64,000 bases of DNA. It comes from Gonocerus acuteangulatus. Taxonomy: Eukaryota; Arthropoda; Insecta; Hemiptera; Coreidae. The notes under the pieces were generated by a model. The model ran no database searches, had not been told where the DNA came from, and saw nothing but the letters and a program-made list of their open reading frames with translations. The translations under genes and the position numbers were made by a program. The stretch spans positions 56,738,044 through 56,802,043 of the forward strand of contig OX328132.1 of assembly GCA_946811695.1 (NCBI GenBank), read 5' to 3'. Position 1 is the stretch's first letter; every line of letters begins with the position of its first letter. Below, one piece after another: positions 35,673 through 46,195 of the stretch.

Positions 35673-36845
35673 TCCAACTCGCAGGAACTGCATCATCTTA
35701 GCGCGGTTCCGTTCTTATCTCTAGACTCATTTAAAATGATTAAAATAAAAGCTGTTATTATTTTGGGTCCAGATTTCTAGAAAGCATGAAGATTAGATAG
35801 TTAGCCGTCGAGGTGATAAGTAAAGATGGAATGGTTGGGATTCGGCTAAAGAAACCTCAATACGATTTTTGTTAAAAAATCTATATTTAGGACGTTTCGG
35901 CTACTCATTGGTAGCCTTCGTCAGCAATGAAAGTTCCGGGAGGCAGAGGAGGACCAAAGTTGACAGTTCCATCTTTACTTTCAAGAAAGGTCTTATTTAC
36001 GATCTTACCTGGATGGGTCCCCGCCCTAGGAAGGACCCCGCTAGGCAGTTGAAAAGCTATATCTTGGAAATCCATATCTCTAAGATAAAATTGTTTTTCT
36101 TATTTTTCTTAACCTGATTTATTACCAAATACATTATCCAACTATAAGCAGTTAAAAAATAACAAGGAATACAAACAGACAAAAAGAACAGTTCGAATAA
36201 GCGAAATCAATTACTTTAAAGTTTTAAGCACTTATTTCTCCGATTGACATCGTCTAATCAAAACTTTCATCAGAATCTTTTTTGTAGAGCATTTAGTAAG
36301 CTTTCTTATGGTATTCTTCCGTTTACCAAGATTCTCAACCTTTTTCGAGATATTAAGGAAAGTATACAAAGTTACCAAAACTTTTTATGCCTGTTAATAA
36401 AATATTTTATTCTAACCCTTCCTTAACTCCAAACGTAACACAAATTTCAACATATTAGTTTTAATGAAAGTAGAACATGCAGAAAATGTGTCAACTGAAT
36501 CCCATCACCAAAAGTACCCAAACCAAAAACGGTATTCAAAAACTATTTTTCCAATTTTCTCGAAAACGGTTAAAGCTATCGCCTTGAAAATGGTTTCATT
36601 TGTTTTCCTAGCCCAAGAAGCCTATAAAACGAGTGCTTACAAGCTTATGAACTCAAAAACGTAAGCGATACAATTTTTTTTGCGCGAATTTCGCCCCATA
36701 CGCCATCTTCAGGTGGACGGATTTTGCTGGTTAACGAACTTGACCTTTCAAATTGTACGACGGATTTTTGTACCAAATTTCATCAAAATCGGACCATTCG
36801 TCTTCTACCTAGAGAGCGAACAGACAAATATATATATATAAATAT

Positions 36846-36896
<51 letters not shown>

Positions 36897-37032
36897 AATT
36901 TGAACCACCATCATTTTCGGTCTCTAGGGGTTCTGAAACGCAAAATTTTCTAGTCGGCACTTCTGGATTGCGTCATGAGATCAACCTTATAAGCGGGGTT
37001 CCTTCCTATGGGGGAGGGAGGAATCGCGCTAA
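35673..37032 (+). mobile_element. Helitron-like element without core repeats
   Basis: Starts TCCAACTCGCAGGAACTGC, then ATCATCTTAGCGCGG. Ends with GGTGGACGGATTTTGCTGG, GTTAACGAACTTGACC, ACCAAATTTCATCAAAATCG, a (TA)n tract (36828-36894), CATTTTCGGTCTCTAGGG, a hairpin-like TTCCTTCC...GGGAGGAA and GCTAA, followed by T. The termini are those of copies L and R, but the interior is different and shares blocks with 10450-10720 and 24010-24729. A fold-back-family repeat (35838-36000) sits near its left end, probably a nested insertion. Open frames here (35869-36117, 36244-36426, 36464-36664) are not supported. Confidence 0.7.
35838..36000 (-). repeat. Dispersed repeat with well-formed hammerhead-like motif
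   Basis: On the minus strand: CATTGCTGACGAAGGCTACC, AATGAGTAGCCGAAACGTCC. That is CTGACGA, one extra A, a 6-bp stem GGCTAC/GTAGCC with loop CAATGA, then GAAAC-GTC. It is followed by AT-rich DNA and TTAGCCGAATCCCAACCAT, shared with 25085-25195, 47092-47476 and 48405-48640. Confidence 0.7.
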
Positions 37033-38130
37033 TAGGTTACCTTTCTCCAATAATATTGGATACCTACCTCTAACAATTAGCCACACTTACCCCAACAATT
37101 TGGGCACAATTTAGTGTATGAATGTTGCTCTTTATTTGAGGACATCTCGATTTACAACGGAGTTGACATAAGATTCCTGATCATAGAGGATTCTTTTGTT
37201 CATAAGAATGAATCAGCAAAATAAACATTCCACAGTTTACTCTATGAAACATATTGTCGAGCAGTATGAAATGACAACGAATAAATATGCCAGGGATTTC
37301 TACCAACCATCGTCAATCACAGATCCCTCTTTTCTTACAAGGATTCTATTTTTCATAAGCAAGGGGCAACTAAATGGCAGTAATCTTACAATTATATTAC
37401 ATTAAATGAAATACATACTTAGGCCTTGTGAAAGGTCAAACGATGGAGGCTCCTTCAAATGAGCCTGATATTTTAACAAATGGCAATTGCATTGTTTATG
37501 AACCTAAAATATCAAAATAAACTTCCTTTTAGAATATAGCACTTAACGCTACAGAGCGTGTAATGAAGAAGGATGAAGAGATCAAGTAATAAACAGTAAC
37601 CTGTGCCCTTTCGATAAATTGTTCATTAGCCGAGCTGATGAAGCTCTACAATACGGCAGCGGATAAAGGAACCAAGCACTTAGACAACTCAACCAGCAGT
37701 GCCCTTTCGGCAGAATCGACTCTATTGTCTTTCATTAGCCTGAAACAGCTAAATCCGGTTGGGTGCAATGGCGAACATAAAGGCCACAAATACCATTTGT
37801 GCTTAAACACTATACAATTAAATAACTCATAGGGACTGATTGGAATTTTATGAAACAGCCGTGAGTATAAAATGACAAAGTTGAGAAGATTCTGTGCGGA
37901 GCACAATATCGGTGAGGGGTTGCTAGTCGGCGCTCAACCCAAATCCGCCAAGTTGATTGATTCCCGAATTATCAGTTATTAAATTTACATTTTATTTTTT
38001 GCGAATTCATCACAATCCATAGTGTGCTGTTGTGACGCATAAGCGATGTATTCATCTCAACGGCTTATCTTCACTCTATCTGTGAAAGTGTTCGCACAAT
38101 GATCCAAACCATGCCAACTAAGTGATCTTA
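37033..38130. other. Unique DNA, no gene seen
   Basis: Overlapping frames on both strands at 37638-37906 have no domain; no splice structure can be supported. Confidence 0.4.
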
Positions 38131-38139
38131 TTTAATTTA

Positions 38140-38810
38140 TGGGTTTGGAGGAGTAATTCTTATAATAGACTCAGGCAAACATTTTACGTATGCTTACACC
38201 TGTGATTTTAGAGATTTTGATGAGTCCTTCCTATAATGGACTCACGTAAACATTTGACGTATGCTTATACCTGTGATTTTAGAGATTTAGATGAGTCCTT
38301 CCTATAAAGGACTCACGTAAACATTTGACGTTTGCATACACCTTTGATTTTAGAGATTTGGAGGAGTTCCTCTAATAATGGACTCAAGCAAACGTTTGAC
38401 GTTTGCATACACCTTTGATTTTAGATATTTAGATGAGCCCTTCCTAAAATAGACTCACGTAAATATTTTCCTTGAGCTTATACCTAAGATTTTAGAAATT
38501 TAGAGGAATATTACCTACATAGGACTCAACAAACATTAGATTTATGCTTATGCCCGTGATTTTAGGGATTTATAGGACCAGCTTCCTATAATGCAAACAA
38601 CAAGCAAACATTTAACGCATGCTTATACCTATGATTTATGAGATTTGGAAGAATGCTTCCTAAAATTGGCCCGAACAAACATTAAGCGAATGCTTGTAAT
38701 ATGAACATTTTGGAAAAGCGGTTCGAATGATGGACTGAAACAATCATAGACACTTGTGATATGAAGGATCCTGAAGAATGCATTCTCACCATTCTGGCCG
38801 GATGGGCTCA
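38140..38810. repeat. 71-bp minisatellite, second array
   Basis: Unit GATGAGTCCTTCCTATAATG, GACTCACGTAAACATTTGAC, GTATGCTTATACCTGTGATT, TTAGAGATTTA. Successive starts at 38219 and 38290 give 71 bp. About nine copies, decaying to the right. Sequence unrelated to the 71-bp array at 27810-28480 despite the same period. Confidence 0.92.
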
Positions 38811-39032
38811 AGTAAACAAACGCTCGCTTGGGTTAGATAGTTTTGGGGTTTTTTAAGCAGAAGGATAGTGATTGGGAGGGGGAACTAAAATTGCGGAGTA
38901 AATTAAAAATGAAGAATTCCTTAAAAAAAGGCTAGTTAAGAATTCTGTATTGTTTCTGAACCAATCCAATGATTCTTACAGAGATTTGAGATTGTTCGTT
39001 AAAAACTTACGACACTTTTTGTTTGTTTTGTA

Positions 39033-39084
<52 letters not shown>

Positions 39085-39224
39085 TACCAGTAATCTTCTC
39101 AATCAGGGTGTAAGTGGACATTCCGGGAGTTGGCCTGTTTAGATTATTAATGAACTGGCGAGGCATTAGCATTGGCTAGGAGTTCTAGAAGCTTGTCAAT
39201 AGAATTGAGGGAGAGAAGTAGCTT
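38811..39224. other. Unique DNA with (TA)n tract
   Basis: A (TG)n-(TA)n tract at 39032-39076; otherwise nothing recognised. Confidence 0.5.
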
Positions 39225-39225
39225 A

Positions 39226-39480
39226 GGGTCCACTTGCTATTCCACGGTCAGGGGCATTTTAGCGCGATTCCATATAATGGTCAGGTGTAATTAGGGGAAC
39301 TTAGAATAGAAACGGTTTCGCTCAGAATGAAACCACTGCTTTGTTTTCGAAACTTAAAGCACAAGTCTACTGATGGTCCGAAGGGGGTCTTATCAAAATA
39401 TACCCCTCAAATTATTTTGTAGGTTTATCATGCATTCGACTTTCCACATACACCGACTTTTCTAACATTTTGAACATTTT
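39226..39480 (+). mobile_element. Helitron-like repeat, decayed 5' fragment
   Basis: TTTTAGCGCGATTCCATATA, ATGGTCAGGTGTAATTAGGG and AACTTAGAATA match the 5' block of 44612-45545 and 10450-10720. GAAACTTAAAGCACAAGTCT also resembles the interior of the 24010-24729 copy. The first 30 bases are too diverged to fix the start. Confidence 0.5.
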
Positions 39481-39572
39481 TTAAACAGCAATTGACATTT
39501 ACATAACAGGTCATGATTGTTGATAAAATATGTTTTTAGTACTTCAAACAAAATTTATATATTATACGTTCT

Positions 39573-40255
39573 ACAATAGACCACATCTTAAGACTGGAGA
39601 GTGAAATTTTAAATGCATTTATAAATAGAGAATGTGTACTAGCCGTTTCGTTCGACATTCAGAAAGTATTCGAATGCGTTTGGCGATGGTCTATAATCTC
39701 TGAAATGGTAAAATGGGGATTGCAAGGGAAAATTCTCAAAGTTATATCAGAATTTCTTTCTCGACGACGATTCCGGGTTAGACTAGATAATACTGTTTCA
39801 GACACCTTCACTCAAAAAATGGTGTTCGTCAAGGACGTGTGCTGAGCACGACACTCTTCAAAATAGGAATTAATTCTGTTCGAGATCAGATACCTCCAGA
39901 CGTATCCTATTGTCTATACGTAGATGATCTCCTTATTTTTAAAAAATCACAGACACTGAGGGAGGCAGAAATGTCCATACAAAATTCTATTAATCACCTA
40001 CAACAATGGAGTGACAAACATGGACTTTTTCTATCAAGTGAAAAATCCCAGTGTATTCTGTTTGCAAAGAAAAAACGCCAACCTATTCCACAAATAACAC
40101 TCAATTCACACCCTATACCATACACCACGACACTTAAATTCCTTGGTCTGACGTTCGATAAACAATTGACACGGACTCCTCATATAAAAAATACTGTCAT
40201 AAAATGTAAAAACGCTATAAATTTATTAAAAGTCATTAGTTGGACAAAGTGGGGG
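39573..40255 (+). pseudogene. Reverse transcriptase domain, partial and frameshifted
   Basis: From 39573 the frame reads TIDHILRLESEILNAF, then the palm A motif in SFDIQKVFECVWR. Here the catalytic first Asp is kept, while the usual AFD is FEC. FLSRRRFRVRLDNTVSD follows. At the A6 run 39814-39819 the frame is lost by one base; in the next frame GVRQGRVLSTTLF (family form GVPQGSVLSPTLF) and LYVDDLLIF appear, with YVDD at 39917-39928 where related elements usually have YADD. The frame then runs to FLGLTFDKQLT and NAINLLKVIS, and breaks at the G run 40251-40255 inside the conserved WGADR motif. Only the C-terminal half of the RT survives; no activity is expected. Confidence 0.9.
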
Positions 40256-41291
40256 CAGATCGGAAAACAATGCTCCAATTTTATCGAACGTTCACGACAT
40301 CCATTATAGATTACGGAAGTGTTGCCTACGCATCAGCCAGACCAAGTGCACTAAACATGTTAAACACTATTCACAACACTGGCCTTCGCCTGTCTCTTGG
40401 AGCTTTCAGGAGTAGCCCTGTGGTTAGCCTGTATGCTGAGTCCAGCGAACCTCCTCTCGAGTACCGCCGTAAAATTCTCATAAGCTCTCAAATGCATAAA
40501 TCCAGAGCCATGCGTGACTCCGAATGCCTTCATATGATTATCCATAATCCATGCCTTGACTTGTACAGAGCGAAACCCCAAGCAAAGAGACCTTTCAGTG
40601 TAAGATATAGAGAATTGGATAATATCTCAAAATTCGACGAAACACAGATTCTGGCTCGCAGTACAACCCCCTTCCCTCCTTGGTTATTGAACAATTACAA
40701 TGTGGACATTAACCTTTCGAAATTTCCTAAATCAAGCCCAACATCGAAATTAATATATAATGAACTGTTTAAGGTTTTTGCCACACAAAACATTCATAAA
40801 CTCTCTATCTTCACTGATGGGTCGAAATCCGATAAAGGTGTGGGAGCAGCATCTTTTATAGAAGATCGAATAATAACTAAAAAACTAAATAACTCCTGCA
40901 GTACGTTTACAGCTGAGCTCTACGGCATACTTATTGGCTTGGAAAACATACCGACTTCAGACCGACGTGACATTGTTATTTACACCGACTCACTGAGCTC
41001 ACTTCAAGCACTACAGGAGAAATACACATATCATCCTGTACTCTCACAAATACTTCATAAAATACACTCTCAACAAAAACATGTAACATTGTACTGGTTA
41101 CCTGGTCATGAAGGTCTAGGGAAAAATTCAATCGCAGACACCTACGCAAAAAACGCTGCAGGACAGGCACAAATCGATTGTGGACCAATCACACATGAAG
41201 ACATAAACAGAATTACAAAGAACTTTATTTTGGAATACTGGGAACACTCTTGGACGACTCTTGCAGACAACAAACTACGGACTATAAAAAA
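40240..41291 (+). pseudogene. RT thumb and RNase H domain of the retrotransposon
   Basis: The longest open frame of the window outside the minisatellites (to 41391, 383 codons, true coding part to 41291). Counted from the ATG at 40240: the RT C-terminal region is at residues 1-150 (GADRKTM, LDYG-like IDYGSVAYASA, PLEYRR), and RNase H at about 188-308. The four acidic catalytic residues are present: D193 in FTDGSK, E226 in TAELYG, D250 in YTDSLS and D300 in SIADTYAK, with H290 in LPGHEG. RNase H removes RNA from the cDNA hybrid in this class of element. The frame leaves the ancestral one at the A6 run 41286-41291; the last 33 codons to 41391 are out of frame. Confidence 0.92.
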
Positions 41292-41585
41292 TACAAAGAC
41301 TGGCCATCCAGCTATCGAGTCAATAGGAGGGAGGAGGTTGTATTGGCTCGACTTAGGATTGGCCATTCAAGACTTACTCACAAATACTTAATGACAAGAC
41401 AAGACAAACCACTCTGTGAAATATGTAATACTGAATTGACAATAAAACATATACTTACAGACTGCATTAGACGACATGACTTGACCATTCCTTACAACAT
41501 GTGTGAACTTCTCGCTGAAGGTAGCCAGTACATAGACAGTATCTTAACATATCTACGAAAAACAGGATTATACGATCTCATATGA
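41290..41585 (+). pseudogene. Retrotransposon C-terminal CCHC region
   Basis: After the third frame break the ORF2 C-terminus reads KDWPSSYRVNRREEVVLARL, RIGHSRLTHKYLM, then PLCEICNTELTIKHILTDC. Counting the open frame from its ATG at 41250, the cysteine/histidine set is C56, C59, H67 and C72 (CX2CX7HX4C), the putative nucleic-acid-binding knuckle of Jockey/I-type ORF2 proteins. It ends with LRKTGLYDLI and a stop at 41583-41585, a typical native C-terminus. This family is distinct from, but related to, the remnants at 10863-11275 and 17600-17962. Confidence 0.9.
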
Positions 41586-41879
41586 AGACCTAGAAGATTC
41601 GTTAATGAAATCACATTTTTATCCTATGAATAAGTGCATTTTTATTATGACTTAAAGTTAAAGTTCTAATAATTTTTAAGGCTTTAACATATTTTATTTA
41701 AATCCTTACTTCCTGGATTCATAATAATTCGTAATAATATATAAACTTATAATCAATTCCTGATCTCTTAGAAGACTTAACTCAGTGTGTTTATCGTACA
41801 AAATACGAAACACAATAAATAAATAAATAAATAAATATTATACGTTCGATGAATGAAAAATATATGGAAAAGCGTTCAA

Positions 41880-42600
41880 TTCAATCCGCCCTTTCGAAGT
41901 AACCGAAACGGTACCTCCCTGGTTTTATTCGATTTCCTACGACGTAATGGAAGCCTATTTCTGAAAAAAAGCAATTGGAAAAACACTGAGAAGATTCTGC
42001 TGGTAACGACTTGAATTTTCGTTTAATTAATTCTCTTCGTTTTCTTAAAAATCCTACCTACTTTGCTAGAATTCGAATTTATTTTCTTCTATCAAAATAA
42101 TTTTAGCTATTTGGTCTAGATTAAAAATTGCCGCCTGCAGACTAGAAATGCTTCCTTAAATAATCAAAAATTATATCCAAGTGTATTTATGTGACAGAAC
42201 TGTTTTTAAATGTGCTAAAAAATCGATTTTTCAAATGAAGCCCCTATTTTATTTAAAAATTAAAGACAATTTTTTAAAATCGTAATTACAAGAAAAGTAT
42301 GAAAACAAATTTAAAAATAAAAAAAATGGACATTTCAGTGCATTAAACTTTCAAGTAGATTTTCTTAAAACTATGTTTTTCAAATAGGCCTTCAATTTTC
42401 ACCCGATCAACTTCGAATTTTATCTACATCTTTCTAATGATATTTGCTAGTAAAGTACGTAGGATTTTTTCAATTCATTGAATTATAAGGATTCTGTTTT
42501 CGAAGAATTTAAAGTTAATTTTATTCGATACTTTATCGCCCCATATAAAACATATGAAATAAAGAATTGAAAAATATTGATTCATTTGTTATTCATAAAC
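41880..42600 (+). repeat. Member of a dispersed repeat pair (with 44800-45545)
   Basis: The block 42330-42600 matches 45065-45535 in the same order: TTTCTTAAAACTATxTTTT, CACCCGATCAACTTC, GATATTTGCTAGTAAAGTAC, TTGAATTATAA, AATTGAAAAATATTGAT and ATAAACTGGAG. Probably the interior of a Helitron-like copy whose 5' end is not recognisable here. Confidence 0.65.
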
Positions 42601-42605
42601 TGGAG

Positions 42606-42858
42606 AAGAAAGTGTTGATCATCGGGGTTTCGGTCTCTTTTTTATTCAATAAAAACTACATTTTATAGGTAAAACGTATTTATTAACCCCAACGTTTCGG
42701 CTTGATATACAAGCCTTCTCCATAGCCCTGAAGAAGGCTTGTATACCAAGCCGAAACGTTAGCGTTAATAAATACATTTTACCTATAACATGTAGTTTTT
42801 ATTGAATAAAAAAAAAAAAAAAAAAAAAAAACCGAAACCCCGATGATCAACACCTTCT
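42606..42858 (+). mobile_element. Fold-back element with two hammerhead-like motifs, copy 2
   Basis: A near-perfect palindrome: arms of about 120 bp begin GTGTTGATCATCGGGGTTTC (42612) and end with the complement at 42853. The inner arm edges carry, on the plus strand, CCCTGAAGAAGGCTTG, TATAC, CAAGCCGAAACGTT (a 6-bp stem GGCTTG/CAAGCC) and its mirror on the minus strand (GGCTTGTATATCAAGCC, GAAACGTT), with the mirror CTGANGA box mutated. The right arm has an A run at 42811-42831. The length and evenness of the arms would make a long hairpin in RNA or single-stranded DNA. Confidence 0.8.
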
Positions 42859-43490
42859 ACATCTCAACGGTCGACTACATCTTGTCAATCATAAATTGGA
42901 GAAAATTACTTTCATCTTCATCATACAAAATAGTATTTCCCCTTAAGCTGAGCTGTATGAAACAGTGGATGGAATAGTGGACGACGTTACATCGCCTTGT
43001 TCCAGATATCTTTAGGGCCATCAATATTCTGCCAGTCACGAGAGCTATTGTTCTCTTAGAAACAGTTCCATCTTCGTCCAATGGGGATGCCGCAATGATC
43101 TCCTTCCAGCTATATCTCTTCCAAGGGGATTTGGATGGACTAAGAGGCAACATCCTATGCACGGATACACAAATCCGGATCCTTTGGAAAAAGACTCCGC
43201 TAGGACTTGCGTCATGTTATGCCAAAATTACCTGTTGATTTCTATAACTCGGAATAGGAACTCTTAATTTATTGAGAGGAGATCCTTCGTCGCTGGGATC
43301 GCGAGGGTAGATTCAGGGTTAGGTCTTCTTAACTCAATAAAACTACATTTTTCATTGAGAGGCGATCGTTGACCGTTAGTGATGCGAAGGTAGAAATTGT
43401 CAGGGTTCGGTAATGGTACCTATCTTAAATATACGATTTTTTTTTAATAAGAAAATGAGTTTTATTATCAGTCGTTTCCGCTTGAAATTC

Positions 43491-43493
<3 letters not shown>
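42859..43493. other. Unique DNA; no supported gene
   Basis: A 95-codon minus-strand frame at 42875-43162 has balanced composition but no motif I recognise; it starts next to the fold-back element. Coding status unproven. Confidence 0.35.

Positions 43494-43582
<89 letters not shown>
43494..43582. repeat. (TA)n(CA)n microsatellite
   Basis: About 38 TA units followed by six CA units. Confidence 0.98.
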
Positions 43583-43583
<1 letters not shown>

Positions 43584-43639
43584 AGATTTGGCAAAAAGAG
43601 AGAAACTTTGAACATAGAAAAGTGTGAATTATACATTTA

Positions 43640-44088
43640 TTAAGTGTTTGTTATGGCTAAAGCTTTAAATTAAAGGTAGATGAATACAGATTTAAAAATT
43701 AGGACGCCCGGTGGCTGTGATTGTTAAGGCGTGAGCACTTAACACTCCGTGACAAAGGTCGTGGGTTCGATTCCTACTTTTGGTTGATGTATTTTCCTCA
43801 TAAAAAAGAAAGCCTATCCTGGCTAGAAAAGGGTGCTAACCTATAGATAACCCGTCCGATAATGTGTAGTTAATCGTAAATAAATTATAAAAAAAAAAAA
43901 ATAGTAATGGACGTTAAAATTAAAACTAACATAAATAAAAATTAAAAAATATGTTATCCATTCATGTTTTAAATTTGTATTCATCTACCTTTAATTTTAA
44001 GGTCTAGGCGTAACACACAAATTTATCATTCACTCGCTTCCATGCATAATAATAATAATAATTTTTTGCCATTAATTTTGTGTATGTA

Positions 44089-44144
<56 letters not shown>

Positions 44145-44200
44145 TATTAACTCTGTCCCTGTTTTAAAGGCACGATGAAGGTTTTTTGGAGAATATTGAA
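43640..44200 (+). mobile_element. Fold-back element, copy 3, carrying a nested SINE and (TA)n
   Basis: Arms AAATTAAAGGTAGATGAATA, CAGATTTAAAAA (43666-43701) and its complement (43967-44010) match the arms at 30108-30315, and TTAGTATTAACTCTGTCCCTG, TTTTAAAGGCACGATGAAGG (44141-44185) matches the right end of that copy. A class A SINE is inserted in the loop (43702-43935) and a (TA)n tract lies at 44093-44141. The hammerhead-like part is degenerate. Confidence 0.65.
43702..43935 (+). mobile_element. Class A tRNA-derived SINE, copy 2
   Basis: Same head, B box GGTTCGATTCC and body (CCTATCCTGGCTAGAAAAGG, CTATAGATAACCCGTCC, GGACGTTAAAA) as 1883-2094. Flanking duplication TAAAAATTA at 43693-43701 and 43936-43944. 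Nested in the fold-back element. Confidence 0.88.
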
Positions 44201-44611
44201 GAACTTTTAGAATGGTTAACTTTGATTTACCACGATTTCGCTAATCTATTATCTTCATGAGTAGATTTGAAGAGTTTATACTTTTTTTCTGATTGTATAT
44301 TATAATTCACAGCAATGCGTTTACTGTTTATGATGTACAGATTATAAAAATAATTTATAGACAGACATTTCAGGTTTTCTGGACAGTCCATCCGTCAAGT
44401 TGTTTCGCATCTGAAGTAAAAACATCTCGATGTCGCTTAAGATAAACCAACACTTGGACAAACAATAACAGGAGCATCAAGGAGATTCGGAGTCAAGCGC
44501 TGCTAATAGCTCATGGTGATAATGAGGTTTCCCCAATCAGGGCAGCTCTCAGCTCAATGGACAATTGACTCTTGGCTTATCCGAGATGGACTATTGACAA
44601 CAAGAAAAATG
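44201..44611. other. Unique DNA, no gene seen
   Basis: Nothing recognised. Confidence 0.4.
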
Positions 44612-45545
44612 TTCGACTCGGAGGAACTGCCCCAACTTTGCGTGTTTCCATATAATGTTGGCCAATGGTGTAATTTGGAACGCTTAGAATAATACCAGCA
44701 AGGTCTCCCCGTGGTCTAGTGACTAACGCCTTAGATTCTCATGCGGGAGATGGAGGGTTCAAGTTGCTGTACGATGGATGAAAAAAAAAAAGGCAAGTAG
44801 ATAACGACTAAATATAAAACATAAGATAAATAAGGTTCTTCAATATTTGTAACATTGAAGTTGGTTTATTCGGTTAAGGGGTAATACTAACTAGTAATAA
44901 ATCAAAAATTTTCAATTCTCTAAGTCATAAGTTTTATATGGGATGTTAAAGGAACCCAAAAAAATGTTTAATATACTAAAAAGGTAATTTTTTTTATAAT
45001 TTTTTGTAATAAAGTTAAAGAAATCGTTTTTAATTTTGAAATATATCGGGACTTTAGTTGAAAAAAACATGAAGATTTCAGTACATTAATATTTAAAGTT
45101 GTTTTTCTTAAAACTATATTTTTAAAATCGGGCGACACGCTAGCGTCTTCAATGTTCACCCGATCAACTTCAAATGTTAACTACAGCTCCTCAGCGATAT
45201 TTGCTAGTAAAGTACGTAGAAGTTTTACATTGAATTATAATGATTTTATAAACGACTATCAACGGTTGTTTTAATAGAAAATGAAGTATTGATCACCACT
45301 TATATTTCTTAAAAATCCTACGTACGTTATTAGATTGTACTTTCTTCTTCCAAAATAATTTTTCTTTTTTATTCTATCGCCCGCGAAAAAGAGGGTTTCC
45401 GTTTGTCATACACAGCGCCGCCATTTTGTTTCCTAAGAATTAAAACTTTTTTTTTTTTATATTTCAACATCACATATAAAAGTTATGACATAAACAATTG
45501 AAAAATATTGATTTGTCTGTTATAAACTGGAGTAAATTTCTTAAA
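44612..45545 (+). mobile_element. Helitron-like repeat, copy with nested class C SINE
   Basis: Starts TTCGACTCGGAGGAACTGCC after an A-rich flank, then GCGTGTTTCCATATAATG, GGTGTAATTTGG and GCTTAGAATAA as at 10450 and 39226. The class C SINE interrupts it at 44699. The interior 45065-45535 is the repeat shared with 42330-42600. No TA tract or hairpin/CTAA end is evident, so the right limit is arbitrary. Confidence 0.5.
44699..44790 (+). mobile_element. Class C tRNA-derived SINE, copy 4 (short)
   Basis: Head GGTCTCCCCGTGGTCTAGTG, ATTCTCATGCGGGAGATGG, B-box-like GGTTCAAG; most of the body is missing before a poly-A of 11. Short direct flank GCAAG on both sides. Confidence 0.8.
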
Positions 45546-46089
45546 TCAAAATGGAAGGGAGGTGGTAACGTTGGTTGAGTGTTTGGGCTGGAGTCAATAC
45601 GATTTGTTTATATATAAAATTGTACCGAAATATGGACTTGCCATCCGTTTGTTTGTGTTTATTAAAAGAATGCTTATTTTCCATAATATATCCCATCATG
45701 CCCAATCCATTGAATGCTTTTCATATGTTTGACGATATTGATCCTTACTAAAAACAAGATACTTGGAATATGAGCCTAAATCCTCGAGGAGTAAGCCTTA
45801 CCTGCCGAAAAGAGCAGGAAGGATTTGGAGTATATTTACGATGTGGTAGCTGCTTAAAACAAAGAGACATTAGGAAGAAGATAGGAGCTGGAAGGTGTTA
45901 TGAGGGTCCTAACTCCAACAATATCGCAGTAAGCTTGGAACAGCACAAGTTTCCTGTGGTGGTTGGATAGAGGCAAACCTAAGCAAGTCCATTTCTTTTT
46001 CAAAGGGCTATTTACCAAATAACAACCATTACCAAAGAACAACAACAACAAAACATCAGGTCGTAAGGTTGTATGAATGTATATGTATA

Positions 46090-46090
<1 letters not shown>
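45546..46090. other. Unique DNA; no supported gene
   Basis: Frames on both strands at 45770-46051 overlap each other and have no recognisable domain. Confidence 0.4.

Positions 46091-46131
<41 letters not shown>
46088..46131. repeat. (TA)n microsatellite
   Basis: About 20 TA units. Confidence 0.95.
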
Positions 46132-46134
<3 letters not shown>

Positions 46135-46195
46135 TTATTTTTTATATAAATATGGCACAGGTCGAAATAATAGTACTCCATTTTATGCTCTATTT

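Larger units (their letters stand above)
39572..41834 (+). mobile_element. Jockey-type non-LTR retrotransposon, 5'-truncated
   Basis: Insertion of 2263 bp flanked by a perfect 13-bp target-site duplication ATATTATACGTTC (39559-39571 and 41835-41847). It ends in an (AATA)n tail at 41813-41834. The coding strand runs through the RT palm, thumb, RNase H and a C-terminal CCHC motif, the order seen in Jockey-like elements with RNase H. The 5' part (ORF1, endonuclease, RT fingers) is absent, as expected for incomplete target-primed reverse transcription. The reading frame is broken three times (39814-39819, 40251-40255 and 41286-41291), each explained by one missing base in an A or G run. About 230 bp of 3' UTR follow the last stop at 41585. 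Confidence 0.93.

Noticed and set aside
42875..43162. 95-codon minus-strand open frame next to a fold-back
   Set aside because: Composition looks protein-like but no motif, partner exon or copy was found; cannot be supported.
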